A stretch of DNA of 64,000 bases from Xanthobacter agilis (GCF_021730435.1 NZ_JABWGX010000014.1:1-64000), one strand, 5' to 3'. Shown: positions 15,495 through 25,101, numbered from the stretch's first letter. A program made the numbers and translations. Notes: a model not told the origin generated them from the letters alone.

Positions 15495-16532
15495 TCACGG
15501 GCTCAGCATCATGAAGCGGCTGACATCCTCGGGGACAAGCTGGCATCGCAGTCCTGCCAGCAACGCATCGACGCCAAACGCGCGTAGGTCCTCGTTGAAG
15601 TCTCCGAGCGCCGGCGAGAGCACGATAGCCTCGATCGCGGCAGCATTGGCTCGTGCAATGAGGCTGTCTCGCGCCCTGTCGCCGGCCGGATCGCTGTCGC
15701 GGACGATGTAGAGCCGCCGCAGTCCAGGTGGGAAGGCGATGACTGCAAGGTGTGCGGCCGAGAGCGCCGCTGCCATCGGAAGGTTGGGCAGCGCCGTGCG
15801 CACGGAAAGGATGGTCTCGATGCCCTCACCGGCGGCCAGCACGTCATCAGCCTCGCCGAAGCGAACGGCGTGCTCCAGCAGGTGACCCATGGAGCGCCGG
15901 GGCGTGGTGATGGCTGCCTTGTCCGACCCGTTCGGGGCGAGCCATGTCCGATGCACGCCCGTGATCCGTCCGCTGAGACCCGTGACGGCAGCGACCATGG
16001 CCGGCAAAGGCTGGCTGGGGGTGTGCGCATCGGACCGGTAATAGCAGCGGGGGTGAAAGCGCAGGCTTCCGGTTTCGTGCAAAGCCGTGATGCAGCGGTT
16101 CCGCAAATACGCCTCTACGATTGTGCCCGGAATCGGCCGTGCGGCGGCAAACAGCCGTCGTGCCGAGATGACAGGATCACGTGAGGAGTTTTCCGTTTTG
16201 CACAGCGGAGCCTGCGCCTCATGCACTGATCGGGGAATGCCCAGAAACATCTCGGCCTCGGCGACCACCTCGCTGAAGCTGGACAGGCCCCGGCTTTCCC
16301 GGATTAGGTCGAGCAGGTCACCGTGCTCCCCCGTCGCCGCGTCGGTCCATTTGCCGGCGGGGCCTTTCGCACTGTCCCGCAGCCGCACAAACATCGAGCG
16401 GCCGGGCGAGTTGCGAACGTCGCCCACCTGCCAGTAATGCCCCTGCCTCTGGCCAGCGGAGAGATAGTGGCGGCAGACCGCCTCCGCCCGTTGGCCGAGC
16501 TTATGGGCCAAGTCATGGGCCGCATCCGACAT
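15495..16532 (-). CDS. Toprim domain primase-like protein (DUF7146)
   Basis: The 345-residue protein has an N-terminal region with HYWQVGDVRNSPGRSMFVRL and GDLLDLIRESRGL, as in ICE/plasmid DUF7146 proteins, and a C-terminal toprim domain. The toprim acidic residues are visible in VLAAGEGIETILSVRTALP and in LYIVRDSDPAGDRA. Such proteins resemble the catalytic half of DnaG-like primases and may prime the transferred strand. A zinc-finger domain is not obvious. The ATG at 16532 was chosen over a longer open frame because MSDAAHDLAHKLGQRAEAV fits the family start. It lies about 90 nt behind the ParB-like gene. Confidence 0.88.
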   Translation of the reverse strand: MSDAAHDLAHKLGQRAEAVCRHYLSAGQRQGHYWQVGDVRNSPGRSMFVRLRDSAKGPAGKWTDAATGEHGDLLDLIRESRGLSSFSEVVAEAEMFLGIPRSVHEAQAPLCKTENSSRDPVISARRLFAAARPIPGTIVEAYLRNRCITALHETGSLRFHPRCYYRSDAHTPSQPLPAMVAAVTGLSGRITGVHRTWLAPNGSDKAAITTPRRSMGHLLEHAVRFGEADDVLAAGEGIETILSVRTALPNLPMAAALSAAHLAVIAFPPGLRRLYIVRDSDPAGDRARDSLIARANAAAIEAIVLSPALGDFNEDLRAFGVDALLAGLRCQLVPEDVSRFMMLSP

Positions 16533-16623
16533 GGGGGACGCTCCAACAGAAAGGCCCGCCGTCCGGACCACGCGACAGGGGGAGCGCGAGGCGACGGTCG
16601 GCGGGCCAGGTTGCCCGGGAGGG

Positions 16624-18687
16624 TTATTCGGCAGCGATCGGGGGAGAGATCGCTTCGGGCTCCTCACTATCGGCGAGGTCCTCGCCGTCGCCCATGGCCG
16701 TTTCGCCGTCGATCTCCGCCGTTTCTTCGCCGGCGATGTCGCAGGGCTGGGTCCGCAGTGCCTCCGGGAGCCAGCCGCTGTCGGCGAGAAGGGATTCAGC
16801 CTCCCGCGCCATGTCGCCCTTCTTGAGGTGGGCGATCCGCTCCGCCGCACGTTCCCCCTTGGCCTCAGTCACCGCCTGCAGGATGCGGGCCTTGGTGACC
16901 CGGCCGAGGAAGGTGTCGACAGTGGGCTTCCACCCAGCCGCCGCCATGTCGAGCGCCACCGCCTGTGCCAGCCGGTCCGCATGAGCGAAGGCCCGCGGAC
17001 GACGGTTCCAGGCCTCGTGCACGGCATTGACCGAGAGGCTCACCACATGGGCGAACAGGGCGGCTCGGCTGTCGCGGTCCCAGCCGTTCAGGGTGTCCCA
17101 GAGCGTGCCCGGCTCCTTGGGCAGTGCCTTGGCCCATCTCTCATGCCGGACACGGATCGCCTCGGCCGAGACGCTGTCGTTGAGGCCCGGCGCCTGGGCG
17201 TTGAAGGACACGCTCTTGAGATCGAGCTCAAGGCAGCTGTCCCAGCCGTAGGCATAGAAGGCCTTCAGCGTCAGGGCGTGGACCGCCGCAAGGAAGGCCA
17301 CATCGGGCTGCTCGCCCAGCGTGTGGCGCAGGCCAAGGGTCCGATGGGTGGTCAGCTCCGTGAGTAGCCGGTCGGAGATCGGCGCGAGGCCGTCTTCTTC
17401 CTCGGGCTCAGCAGGGGCATCGGGTGTGGCCGCCTCATGGAGAGAAGTCGATGCCACATGGTTTGCATCATCGGTCTCGGCGGAAGTGGCATGCTCCTCT
17501 TCGACCGGCACTTCGTCCTCCGGGCGGACATAGCCCCGCTCCACCCGGAGCTTGCCGTCCTGGGCGATGCTGACGAAGGCGCCGGCGCGGCCGACCTCCG
17601 CCGGATCGAACGCGAGGGGGCGCGTATCAAAGGCCTCCAGCACCGCCTCGAGCTCACCGAGCCGCGCATCGACCTCCTCGGGAAGCTCGTCGGCATCGGC
17701 ATGTTCTTCGGAGAGGCGATCATATGCGGCCTGGGCCGTCGCCCGAGCTGCCTCCTCCTCCTCGGTCAGGGGCGTCGGCTCACCCCGCAGCTGGCGCAAG
17801 CCGTAGGTGTGGCCATAGGCGAAGTCCGGCGCCACCTCGATCCACTTCCAGCCTTCGCTGCGGATCACGTCGGCCTCGGCAGCGAGCTTGTCCGCCACCA
17901 TCCGGTCGACGAGAGCGACATCCTGCAGCCAGCCGCCGTCGTCGCCCTGAAACAGGTCGCGCAGCACCGTGCCGCCGGCCGTCTCATAGGCCTCGATGCC
18001 GATGAAGCGGGCCCGCTTGTCGGATGCCCGGACCGCGCCCTCGGTCAGCATGCGCCGGATGGCGTAGGGCTGCTTGTCGTAAGCCTGGGCGAGACGCTCC
18101 AGCACCTGCTCCTGCCGCTCATGATCGCCCGACACGGTGAAGGCCATGAGCTGATCGAGGGTGAGGCCGTCCTCGGCGTAGACGTCGAGGAGCTTCGGCG
18201 ACACGGAGGCAAGCTTCAGCCGCTGCTTCACCACCGCGACCGAGACGAAGAAAGCGGCGGCGATCTCCTCCTCGGACTGGCCCTTCTCCCGCAAGGCGAG
18301 GAAGGCGCGGAACTGGTCGAGGGGATGGAGAGGGGCGCGCTGGACATTCTCGGCAAGGGAATCCTCCTCGGCGATGCCGCCCTCGCGAACGATGCAGGGT
18401 ACCGGCGCGGTCCTGGCGAGGCGCTTGCGCTTCACCAGCAGTTCCAGCGCCCGGTACCGCCGCCCGCCGGCCGGGATCTCATAGATGCCGGTCTCGACGC
18501 CATCCACATCGATCACGGCTCGGACATTGAGGCCCTGGAGCAGGCCGCGCCGGGCGATATCCTCGGCGAGTTCCTCGATGGACACGCCCGCCTTCACCCG
18601 GCGGACGTTGGACTGGCTGAGCACCAGCCTGTTGAAGGGGATGTCGCGGGAGGACGAAAGGGTGATCTTCTGAACGGCCGTGGCCAT
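16624..18687 (-). CDS. Large ParB/RepB/Spo0J-family DNA-binding protein
   Basis: The 687-residue protein begins with a ParB N-terminal domain (SQSNVRRVKAGVSIEELAEDIARRGLLQGLNVR, the GGRRYRALELL box, and DSLAENVQRAPLHPLDQ) and a helix-turn-helix (EEEIAAAFFVSVAVVKQRLKLA, about residues 135-156). The long acidic C-terminal part (400-687) is specific to ICE/plasmid versions. It is not paired with a ParA here; the ParA cassette is 8 kb away. Such proteins are CTP-dependent DNA clamps in the ParB superfamily, but the role in ICEs is not established. ATG 18687 was chosen by the conserved N-terminus. Confidence 0.9.
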   Translation of the reverse strand: MATAVQKITLSSSRDIPFNRLVLSQSNVRRVKAGVSIEELAEDIARRGLLQGLNVRAVIDVDGVETGIYEIPAGGRRYRALELLVKRKRLARTAPVPCIVREGGIAEEDSLAENVQRAPLHPLDQFRAFLALREKGQSEEEIAAAFFVSVAVVKQRLKLASVSPKLLDVYAEDGLTLDQLMAFTVSGDHERQEQVLERLAQAYDKQPYAIRRMLTEGAVRASDKRARFIGIEAYETAGGTVLRDLFQGDDGGWLQDVALVDRMVADKLAAEADVIRSEGWKWIEVAPDFAYGHTYGLRQLRGEPTPLTEEEEAARATAQAAYDRLSEEHADADELPEEVDARLGELEAVLEAFDTRPLAFDPAEVGRAGAFVSIAQDGKLRVERGYVRPEDEVPVEEEHATSAETDDANHVASTSLHEAATPDAPAEPEEEDGLAPISDRLLTELTTHRTLGLRHTLGEQPDVAFLAAVHALTLKAFYAYGWDSCLELDLKSVSFNAQAPGLNDSVSAEAIRVRHERWAKALPKEPGTLWDTLNGWDRDSRAALFAHVVSLSVNAVHEAWNRRPRAFAHADRLAQAVALDMAAAGWKPTVDTFLGRVTKARILQAVTEAKGERAAERIAHLKKGDMAREAESLLADSGWLPEALRTQPCDIAGEETAEIDGETAMGDGEDLADSEEPEAISPPIAAE

Positions 18688-18853
18688 GGGATGCTTCTCC
18701 GCGACGGGCGGCCGGAGAACCTCTCTCTCAACCTCGAACCCGTCACGAAGCACGGCGCCGCCCTCTTCCTCTGAGGGCAGCGCCGTAAAGCCGATGATCC
18801 GGAACAACGCAAAGCCGGAGACACGGCAATCCCCATCTCCGGCTTTGCGGATC

Positions 18854-20050
18854 TCAGGCGGCCCGGTCGAGGAGCTTCTTCGCCCGGGCCTCCAGATCGA
18901 GGCGGGCGTCTTGGTGCGGCTTGTCCCGCGCCACGGCGGTGATGCCCTGCACAAAGTCGAAGATGCTCTCCGGCTTGCGCCCCTCCTCAGCGAGCACGGT
19001 CTCGATCACCTTCTGCGTCTCGGCTTTGGAGAAGCCCTTGCGGCGCAGGAACTCGGTGCGATCCTCGTCGGTGCGCGCCACGATGCGCTCGCGGGCCGCC
19101 TTGATGCCGTTGACGAAGGGCATGGGGGAGGAATTGGCGAACCGCTCGAGAGCCGGCGCTGCCTGATGGGCGAAGCGCGAGGCGGCATACTTCGAGTGGC
19201 GGATGGTGATCTCCTCGAAATCCTCCACGCCCCACAGGTTCCGGTTCTGGCAGACCGCCCGGAGATAGAAGCTGGCGATGCCCAGCGTCTTCGCCCCCAC
19301 CTCCGAGTTCCAGCAATAGAAGCCCCGGAAGAACAAGTCGGGCGAGCCATCAGGCAGCCGCCCGGCTTCGATTGGGTTGAGGTCGTCCACCAGGAACAGG
19401 AACACGTCCCGATCCGAGGCATAGAGCGTGGTGGTGTCCCTCGTGATGTCGATCCTGGGATTGTAGATGCCGGTCGACCAGTCGAGCACGCCCGGCACCT
19501 TCCAGCGGGTATCGCCCGTGCCGTTGCCGGCGATCCGGCGCACGGCGTCCACCAGCTCATGATCATAGATGCGGCCATAGTCGGGACCGGTGACTGCCCG
19601 GAGCTCGACGCGTCCGTCTTCGATCTCGAGCGTCTTGACCTGCTCGGCACGATGGGATGTGAGTCCGTATTGCAGATTGGTGCCGGCCAACGGTGCCGGG
19701 AGCTGGCGCAGATAGGCGGCAGGCGCGCCGATAAGGCTCGCAAGCTGGCCGAAGCTCCAATGGGTCGGGGCAACAGGAGCGTCCGCCCCGGGCAGTGCGA
19801 GCGTCAGCCGGTCCGGCATCTCGCGGCTCGCCTCGACGCGGATGGCAGCACTCTCCACGGTGCGCGTCCGGCTCCGGTCGGACCGCCCGCGCACCGCGCC
19901 ATACAGCTCCGACAGGGACAGGTAGCGCTCGTCCGCCGGCCGGGAGAACCACTCGGAGGACACCCGCCCGTTCCGCTCGCCGCGGCTCGCATCCACCTTG
20001 TAACCGCGCGCCGCATCGCGGTGTCCTTCGAGAACCTGAACCTCGATCAT
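18854..20050 (-). CDS. DUF932 domain protein
   Basis: The 398-residue protein matches DUF932 (phage/plasmid-like TIGR03299 group): WFSRPADERYLSLSELYGAVRGRSDRSRT near the start, YDHELVDAVRRIAGNGTGDTRWKVPGVLDWSTG in the middle and SEVGAKTLGIASFYLRAVCQNRNLWGVEDFEEITIRHSKYA toward the end. The family is widespread in ICEs and plasmids and its function is unknown. The start at 20050 (MIEVQV) was taken rather than one five codons upstream, for a simpler N-terminus. The gene is followed 166 nt later by the ParB-like gene on the same strand. Confidence 0.88.
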   Translation of the reverse strand: MIEVQVLEGHRDAARGYKVDASRGERNGRVSSEWFSRPADERYLSLSELYGAVRGRSDRSRTRTVESAAIRVEASREMPDRLTLALPGADAPVAPTHWSFGQLASLIGAPAAYLRQLPAPLAGTNLQYGLTSHRAEQVKTLEIEDGRVELRAVTGPDYGRIYDHELVDAVRRIAGNGTGDTRWKVPGVLDWSTGIYNPRIDITRDTTTLYASDRDVFLFLVDDLNPIEAGRLPDGSPDLFFRGFYCWNSEVGAKTLGIASFYLRAVCQNRNLWGVEDFEEITIRHSKYAASRFAHQAAPALERFANSSPMPFVNGIKAARERIVARTDEDRTEFLRRKGFSKAETQKVIETVLAEEGRKPESIFDFVQGITAVARDKPHQDARLDLEARAKKLLDRAA

Positions 20051-20365
20051 GGGACCAAACTCCACGACGGGTGCCGGGAGCCTCTCTCCCGATCCTCAAC
20101 CCATCGCGGAATTCCGATCCAACCTCTCACTCTCGACTGCGCGGATACTCCTGAGCGATCTCCCGTATTCCGGAGCCATCGAGCACCGAGAGAACCCAAT
20201 CTGCTCTCCGCAAGAGCAGTATTCTCACTGTTCATTGCCTTGGCAGTAAGAGGCCAAAATCTCTGGAGTTCAGTGTTTCCGGCTACGGGCTTCCGGTAGA
20301 GCGATGGCAGCGATGCCCACCGACACTTTTGGGAATATTCCTTTGAATCAAGAAGATAATCTCCT
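20051..20365. other. 315 bp spacer at the edge of the ICE backbone
   Basis: No gene is supported here. A small hairpin, CTGCTCT (20201-20207) with AGAGCAG (20213-20219), is present and the base composition falls compared with its neighbours. This spacer separates the recognisable ICE backbone from the MerC and sulfonate genes, so it is a natural place for a cargo boundary, but no attachment-like repeat was seen. Confidence 0.4.
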
Positions 20366-20839
20366 TCAGGTCAATGTCGCTATGCCCTCGCCGTTTGCGC
20401 TGGAGGCACGCGCCTGCGCGGTCTTGCGGCGGCGGATATGCCAGTTCATGAGGTGCACCAGCGCGACGATGCTCACGCCCATGACGGTCAGGCCGGTTTC
20501 GAGCACTGGCACGGATTCGCTCAGGACACCGAAGGCCACAATACCTTGGCCGAGCACGCCGAGCACCACGAGCAAGACCTTGCCATGATCCTTCAGGCCC
20601 TGTCGCAAGGCGATGAGGCTGAGGGGGATGGCCGCCGCCAGCAGCACGACGTGAATGTATTCCGGCAGCTCGATCTCATAAGCGAGAAGCGGAAACAGGA
20701 GGATGAGCAGCGGCGGGACGATGCAATGTAGCAGGCACAGCAGAGAGACCGAGGTGGCGGCGATGTCCACCCACGGCCGACGCAGCCATGCGGTCAGCAC
20801 CGAAAGCGGCGAGGAATTGGTCCGGGTCGTGTCCGTCAT
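20366..20839 (-). CDS. MerC-like membrane protein
   Basis: The 157-residue protein has four membrane spans and, in the first, SVSLLCLLHCIVPPLLILLFPLL, which carries the Cys-x3-His-Cys arrangement of MerC proteins. MerC imports Hg(II) in classic mer operons, but chromosomal relatives without mer genes are common and may carry other soft metals or have other roles. No merA, merR or merP is nearby, so mercury resistance is not claimed. The gene is 25 nt behind the ABC ATPase gene and may be the last gene of that operon. Confidence 0.75.
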   Translation of the reverse strand: MTDTTRTNSSPLSVLTAWLRRPWVDIAATSVSLLCLLHCIVPPLLILLFPLLAYEIELPEYIHVVLLAAAIPLSLIALRQGLKDHGKVLLVVLGVLGQGIVAFGVLSESVPVLETGLTVMGVSIVALVHLMNWHIRRRKTAQARASSANGEGIATLT

Positions 20840-20863
20840 GTCCGTGTCTCGTCGGATTGGGGG

Positions 20864-21661
20864 CTATTGAAGGGTGCCGGCATCGCCCGCATCGTCGCTT
20901 CTCTCGTAGAGAAGATCGACCATGGCGGCGCGCAGCGCGAGGTAGCGCGGGTTTGACTGGAGGGACTGACGCGAGCGGGGGCGCTCCACGTCGATATCGA
21001 ACACGCCGCGGATCCGGCCGGGATTGGCGCCAAGGACCACCACGGTGCTCGCGAGCAGGATCGCCTCGTCCACGTCGTGGGTGACGAAAAACACCGTCTT
21101 CGCCGCGCCCGACGGGGTCTGCCACAGGGCGAGGAGATGTTCCTGCAGATGTGCCCGCGTCACCGCGTCCAGGGCGCCGAAGGGCTCGTCCATGAGCAGC
21201 AGGGGCGGATCAGTGGCGAAGGCGCGGGCGATGGCCACGCGCTGGCGCATGCCGCCGGACAATTGCGAGGGCAGCTTGTCGAAGGCGCCTTCCAGGTGGA
21301 CGCGGCCAAGCTGCGCGCGCGCGTCCTCCACATGGTCCCGCCGGCGGCGGCCCGGGAAGGCCTGCTCCAGAGCGAAGACGAGGTTCTCGCCTGCTGTGAG
21401 CCAGGGAAAGAGCGAATAGTCCTGGAACACCACGCCGCGATCGAGGCCCGGCCCCGCCACCGCCGCGCCGCCGATGCGGATGCTGCCGGCATCCGGCCGC
21501 TCAAGCCCGGCGATGAGGCGCAGCAGAGTGCTTTTCCCGCAGCCGGACGGGCCCAGCAGGCAGACGAAGTCGCCGCCTTCCGCCGTGATGTTGACGCTGC
21601 GCAGCACGGGGTTGCCGCGATAGGCGAAGGACAGGTTCTCGATTTCCACGCGCTTGGTCAC
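20864..21661 (-). CDS. Sulfonate/nitrate-type ABC transporter ATPase
   Basis: The 265-residue ATPase has Walker A GPSGCGKST (37-45), the Q-loop at VVFQDYSLFPWLT, the signature LSGGMRQR (134-141), Walker B LLLMDEP (154-160) and the H-loop in FVTHDVDEA. The pattern is that of the SsuB/TauB/NrtD group, which powers import of sulfonates, taurine, nitrate or cyanate. It follows the permease gene by 12 nt, with the order binding protein, permease, ATPase in transcription. The substrate cannot be read from the sequence; a sulfur compound is inferred from the island. Confidence 0.9.
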   Translation of the reverse strand: MTKRVEIENLSFAYRGNPVLRSVNITAEGGDFVCLLGPSGCGKSTLLRLIAGLERPDAGSIRIGGAAVAGPGLDRGVVFQDYSLFPWLTAGENLVFALEQAFPGRRRRDHVEDARAQLGRVHLEGAFDKLPSQLSGGMRQRVAIARAFATDPPLLLMDEPFGALDAVTRAHLQEHLLALWQTPSGAAKTVFFVTHDVDEAILLASTVVVLGANPGRIRGVFDIDVERPRSRQSLQSNPRYLALRAAMVDLLYERSDDAGDAGTLQ

Positions 21662-21673
21662 GGCTTTTCTCCT

Positions 21674-22669
21674 TCAACTGCGCCAGCGCAGGAGGTGGCG
21701 TTCAAGCCGCTCGGTGGCGAGGGTGATCGCCACCACGACGATGCCGATGAAGATGATGCCCACGACCACCCGGTGATAATCGGCAAAGTCGGAGAAGTAG
21801 TGCACGTACCAGCCGATGCCGGAATTGGCGCCGATGACCTCTGCCGCCGTCAGCAGCAGGAAGGAAAAGCACAGGGCCAGGGAGGCGCCGGTGCAGATCG
21901 AGGGCAGCGCCGCCGGCAGCACCACGCGCAGGAGCATCTTGCGGGTGCTGAGGTTGAGCACCCGTCCGGAATCGATGAGGCCCTTGGGCACGTTGAAGAC
22001 GCCCGCCACCGTATTGATGAAGATCGGCCAGAAGGCGCCGATGAAGATCACCACGATGGAGGCGCTTCTGAACGAGGGCAGGAGGTGGACGATGTAGGGG
22101 ATGAAGACCACCGGCGGGATGGTGCCGAGGATCTTCGTGAACGGGCTGACGGCGTGATGCAGCCGCGAATGCCATCCCACATACAGGCCCAGCGGCAGCG
22201 ACAGCGCGAGCGCGGCTCCGAACCCTGAGACGAGAAGGATCAGGGAGGATCTGAGGCAGTCGAGCAGATCCGGCAGCTCCTTCACGAACAGCCGGAGCGT
22301 CAGTTCGGGGGGCGGAAACAACATCGGGTCCAGGACGGCAAAGTGGGCCGTCGCGAGCTGCCAGGCGAGAAGAATGGTGTAGAGGATCGCCGCGACGTCG
22401 CACACCGACTGGCGAGCTACGTCTGAACCGGCCAGCCGCCACCGGGCCAGCGCGACCACGCCGACGCCGACGGCGAACAGGACGAGGTAGAGGGGAAACC
22501 CCTCCTCGGATCCGGGCCAGGCGGTGGCCAGGAGCAGGCCGGCCAGGATGGCACCCGCCGGCAGGGTCTGGGACCAGTGCAGGCCTGCCGGCGCGCCCCG
22601 GGCCGGCCCCAGGGCTGCGGGCTGTGTGCCGGGGTGGGCGCCGCCGGCCCGGATTTCCGTGGAGGACAA
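21674..22669 (-). CDS. Sulfonate/nitrate-type ABC transporter permease
   Basis: The 331-residue membrane protein has about seven spans. The BPD_transp_1 domain covers the second half, with the cytoplasmic loop around RKMLLRVVLPAALPSICTGASLALCF that contacts the ATPase. An extra N-terminal region (about 30-95) with two spans makes it longer than the usual 250-residue SsuC. The GANSGIGWYVHYFSDFADY end matches the TauC/SsuC group. It starts 10 nt after the binding-protein stop, so the genes are one operon. Confidence 0.88.
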   Translation of the reverse strand: MSSTEIRAGGAHPGTQPAALGPARGAPAGLHWSQTLPAGAILAGLLLATAWPGSEEGFPLYLVLFAVGVGVVALARWRLAGSDVARQSVCDVAAILYTILLAWQLATAHFAVLDPMLFPPPELTLRLFVKELPDLLDCLRSSLILLVSGFGAALALSLPLGLYVGWHSRLHHAVSPFTKILGTIPPVVFIPYIVHLLPSFRSASIVVIFIGAFWPIFINTVAGVFNVPKGLIDSGRVLNLSTRKMLLRVVLPAALPSICTGASLALCFSFLLLTAAEVIGANSGIGWYVHYFSDFADYHRVVVGIIFIGIVVVAITLATERLERHLLRWRS

Positions 22670-22679
22670 GACCAGCCCC

Positions 22680-23810
22680 TCAGGCGTTGTTGGCGGCGTA
22701 GAACGTGGCGAGTTCCGCGAAGACCTTGTCGTTGGGCTCGCGGGCGATGACCGAGTTGAGCGCCGCCTTGTAGACGTCGACGTCGATATGCTTGGCTACG
22801 GGGTAGTCCTTCGCGGCCACATAGTCCGCGTCGACCATGGCCTGCCAGAAATCCAGCGTGCCCTTGCGCAGGGGATCGGGATGGGAGGCGAATGCCTTGC
22901 GGGTATAGGTGTCGCGGCGGATGATGCCCTCGTCCAGCTTGAGCGAGGTCGTGAAGATGCGCACCGTTTCGTCCGGATCGGTGGAATAGACCTTGTAGGC
23001 GCGGATTAGCCCCTTGAGATAGGCTTGGTATTCGCCCTTGCGGTTCTCGAAATCGGCCGTGTTGGCCGTCAGGCGGCAGCAGGTATAGTTGGGATAGAAG
23101 TCCTCGATCAGGTTGGAGACGACGAGCCCCTGTTTTTCCGCCAGCGTGAAGTGCGGGGAGAAAACGAGGCCGACGTCCACCTCTCCCTTCTTCACCGCCT
23201 CCACCACGACGCCGGGGGACGGCAGCTCTACCCGGACGATATCCTTCTTCGGATCGATGCCCGCCTTCTTCAGCGCGCCGCTGAACACCACGTCGCCGGT
23301 GGAAAGCCGCACGAGGCCGAGCTTCTTGCCGCGATAGCTTGCGATGTCCTTCAGTCCGGCCGCCGTTTCCGGTCGGGCGATGAGCGCCTGTCCGCCGATC
23401 ATCATGCCGCCGAAGATGGTGAAGGGCGTGCCCTGCGAGATGAAGAGGAGGGGCGCGGCCGAACCGAACGTGCCGATGTCCAGCTGTCCCGACTTGAGCG
23501 CGGTCAGGCCCTCGCCCGCCGACTTGAACTGCAGCAGCTCGACATCCAGGCCTTCGTCCTTGAAGTAGCCCTTCTCCTTGGCGATGAAATGAAGGCCGTG
23601 GGCCGGCTCGGCGATGTAGCCGACGCGGAACTTGCCGCTCTCGGCCGCGTGGGCCTGCCGACGGAAAACCGCAGGCGTGAGCGCCGCGACCAGACCCGCA
23701 GCAGCAGCGGCAAGCACCGAACGGCGCTGGCGGTCGACGTCGGGCGAATCTGCCTGCGCGGATGCCTTGGCAAGCGCTTCGATGTCATTGTTGTTGCAGG
23801 CTTCGCACAT
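22680..23810 (-). CDS. Tat-exported substrate-binding protein with N-terminal MCxAC
   Basis: This 376-residue protein belongs to the NMT1/SsuA/NrtA binding-protein fold: FRVGYIAEPAHGLHFIAKEKGYFKDEGLDVELLQF, then LTALKSGQLDIGTFG and EVDVGLVFSP. Its N-terminus is unusual: MCEACNNND precedes a twin-arginine signal (RQRRSVLAAAAAGLVAALTP). A second binding protein in the window (58332-59534) starts MCIAC before a twin-arginine signal. The ATG at 23810 was chosen for this shared feature; an upstream in-frame start exists at 23846. It is the first gene of the operon ending in the ATPase and MerC genes. Confidence 0.88.
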   Translation of the reverse strand: MCEACNNNDIEALAKASAQADSPDVDRQRRSVLAAAAAGLVAALTPAVFRRQAHAAESGKFRVGYIAEPAHGLHFIAKEKGYFKDEGLDVELLQFKSAGEGLTALKSGQLDIGTFGSAAPLLFISQGTPFTIFGGMMIGGQALIARPETAAGLKDIASYRGKKLGLVRLSTGDVVFSGALKKAGIDPKKDIVRVELPSPGVVVEAVKKGEVDVGLVFSPHFTLAEKQGLVVSNLIEDFYPNYTCCRLTANTADFENRKGEYQAYLKGLIRAYKVYSTDPDETVRIFTTSLKLDEGIIRRDTYTRKAFASHPDPLRKGTLDFWQAMVDADYVAAKDYPVAKHIDVDVYKAALNSVIAREPNDKVFAELATFYAANNA

Positions 23811-23866
23811 GGGGAAACTCCATCCTCGGGCAAGATCGTGATCCACGCCAGCAACGGCGGGTGGGT

Positions 23867-23905
23867 CATAATTTAAATTTAATCTATCTATTTAATAAAA
23901 AAGCA
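23867..23905. promoter_or_regulatory. AT-rich promoter patch upstream of the first sulfonate-type operon
   Basis: A 39-bp stretch almost free of G and C lies about 60 bp upstream of the binding-protein start at 23810. It contains ATTTAAATTTAA and the TAGATAGATT sequence on the minus strand, but not the T(C/T)GATA hexamer seen in other patches. A promoter position is inferred from location. Confidence 0.45.
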
Positions 23906-24145
23906 ACGGGGCAATTTGGCCCAAGTTGCCGTCGCGCGCGTTTCAGCGCTCTCTCGCAGGTCAGGCGCGCATCGGAGCATCAGGTGGAGGACGCAGTTGC
24001 CGACGCCGCAGGAGGCCATGCAACCGCCTGCCCGGGGAGCAAAGCCGCAGTCGACGCGTCATCCAGCGGCGCTGCCATCCTGTCGCGACCTGCTCCGTAT
24101 TCTCACGCGGTCGACCCAACCCGGCCATTCCAACAAAACGGCCTT

Positions 24146-24532
24146 ATGCTCCTTGGCTTGCGCGACGATCGATGGAAGTTGCTGGCTGCCGCAGTCTTCA
24201 AGCTGGCGGCGCTATTCGTCGGCCTCGCGCACAAGGCCCTTGTCATCGAGGGAGGTAGCGCGCCGGTCGACATGACGGCGGATGCGTTGCCGGACGGCAC
24301 GCTGCCCGAGGTGTGCCTCGGTGGCGACGGCGGCGGAGACGGCTCGTCTCATGTTCACGCCTCGCCGTGTGACGCTTGCGTCCTGACGGCATCCCCGGCC
24401 TCCTCGGGGCAGACGCAATCTCTGTCGCGGCGCCGGGCTTCCGGCGCATCCTTATCGTCCGACTACCGCGACGGGCGGTCGATGCACGGGTGTCCCAAGC
24501 CGCTGCGCACCGGCTCCCCCGCTTTCCGCTGA
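24146..24532 (+). CDS. Possible DUF2946-like small protein
   Basis: The 128-residue frame starts with a membrane helix (WKLLAAAVFKLAALFVGLAHKALVI, about 9-33) and then shows CLGGDGGGDGSSHVHASPCDACVL, a Cys and His arrangement like that of DUF2946 proteins, which often lie near copper or TonB genes. The last 45 residues look like read-through of non-coding sequence. No ribosome site precedes the ATG. It lies alone between an operon promoter and a DUF983 gene. Both coding status and family are uncertain. Confidence 0.45.
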   Translation: MLLGLRDDRWKLLAAAVFKLAALFVGLAHKALVIEGGSAPVDMTADALPDGTLPEVCLGGDGGGDGSSHVHASPCDACVLTASPASSGQTQSLSRRRASGASLSSDYRDGRSMHGCPKPLRTGSPAFR

Positions 24533-24738
24533 CCTGAACCTGCGCCGGACCGTCTACAGCGACGGGGCGTGTCGTGTCCCGTGGCCGTAACAGCGGCCAG
24601 CCCGGATTCCTCATGTTGCCATCTTCTTCCGGCGTGCATCTGCACGCTCGCACATCCATGTCTTCACGGCAGAGACGCTGCCGGAGATGGCGCTCTTCTC
24701 CTTGGCTCCACGTTCGCCATGGCCGTTGGAACAGGCGA

Positions 24739-25101
24739 ATGAAGGGGGGCTACGCGCACAATGGCTTCAATCCGCCGCGTCCGGTCGAGCAGGCGTTGCG
24801 GCGTGGATGGTCGGGGCGCTGTCCCGCATGCTGCGAGGGCGGCCTGTTCCGTATCTGGATGCTCGTGCATGATGAATGCTCGCACTGCAGCGAGACCCTC
24901 CAGCACGCCCGGATCTCGAATGTCGTGCCGGTGGTCGCGGTGCCTCTTGCCTTCCTTCCGGCGGCCTTTTTTGGTGCCATCCTGGATTTTGTCCGCGGCT
25001 TGCCTCTTCTATTCGTGGTGGTGGTGAGCGAGGTGGTGGCGGTGGCTGCAGCCATTTATGTCCTGCCGCGTGCCAAAGGGCTGCTGGTGGGGCTCGCCTA
25101 G
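24739..25101 (+). CDS. DUF983 family membrane protein
   Basis: The 120-residue protein has the DUF983 layout: a Cys pair in RCPACCEGGLFRIW, a second in HDECSHCSETLQ, and two membrane helices (about 58-82 and 83-110). Both Cys pairs could bind a metal such as zinc. DUF983 proteins are common in alphaproteobacteria and their role is unknown. The ATG at 24739 was chosen because the family begins close to the first Cys pair; longer open frame upstream is low-quality sequence. It is monocistronic, and followed by a 250-bp stretch without a gene. Confidence 0.7.
   Translation: MKGGYAHNGFNPPRPVEQALRRGWSGRCPACCEGGLFRIWMLVHDECSHCSETLQHARISNVVPVVAVPLAFLPAAFFGAILDFVRGLPLLFVVVVSEVVAVAAAIYVLPRAKGLLVGLA

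Noticed and set aside
20366-20839. Mercury resistance operon
   Set aside because: Only a MerC-like protein is present; no merA, merP, merT or merR is in the window.
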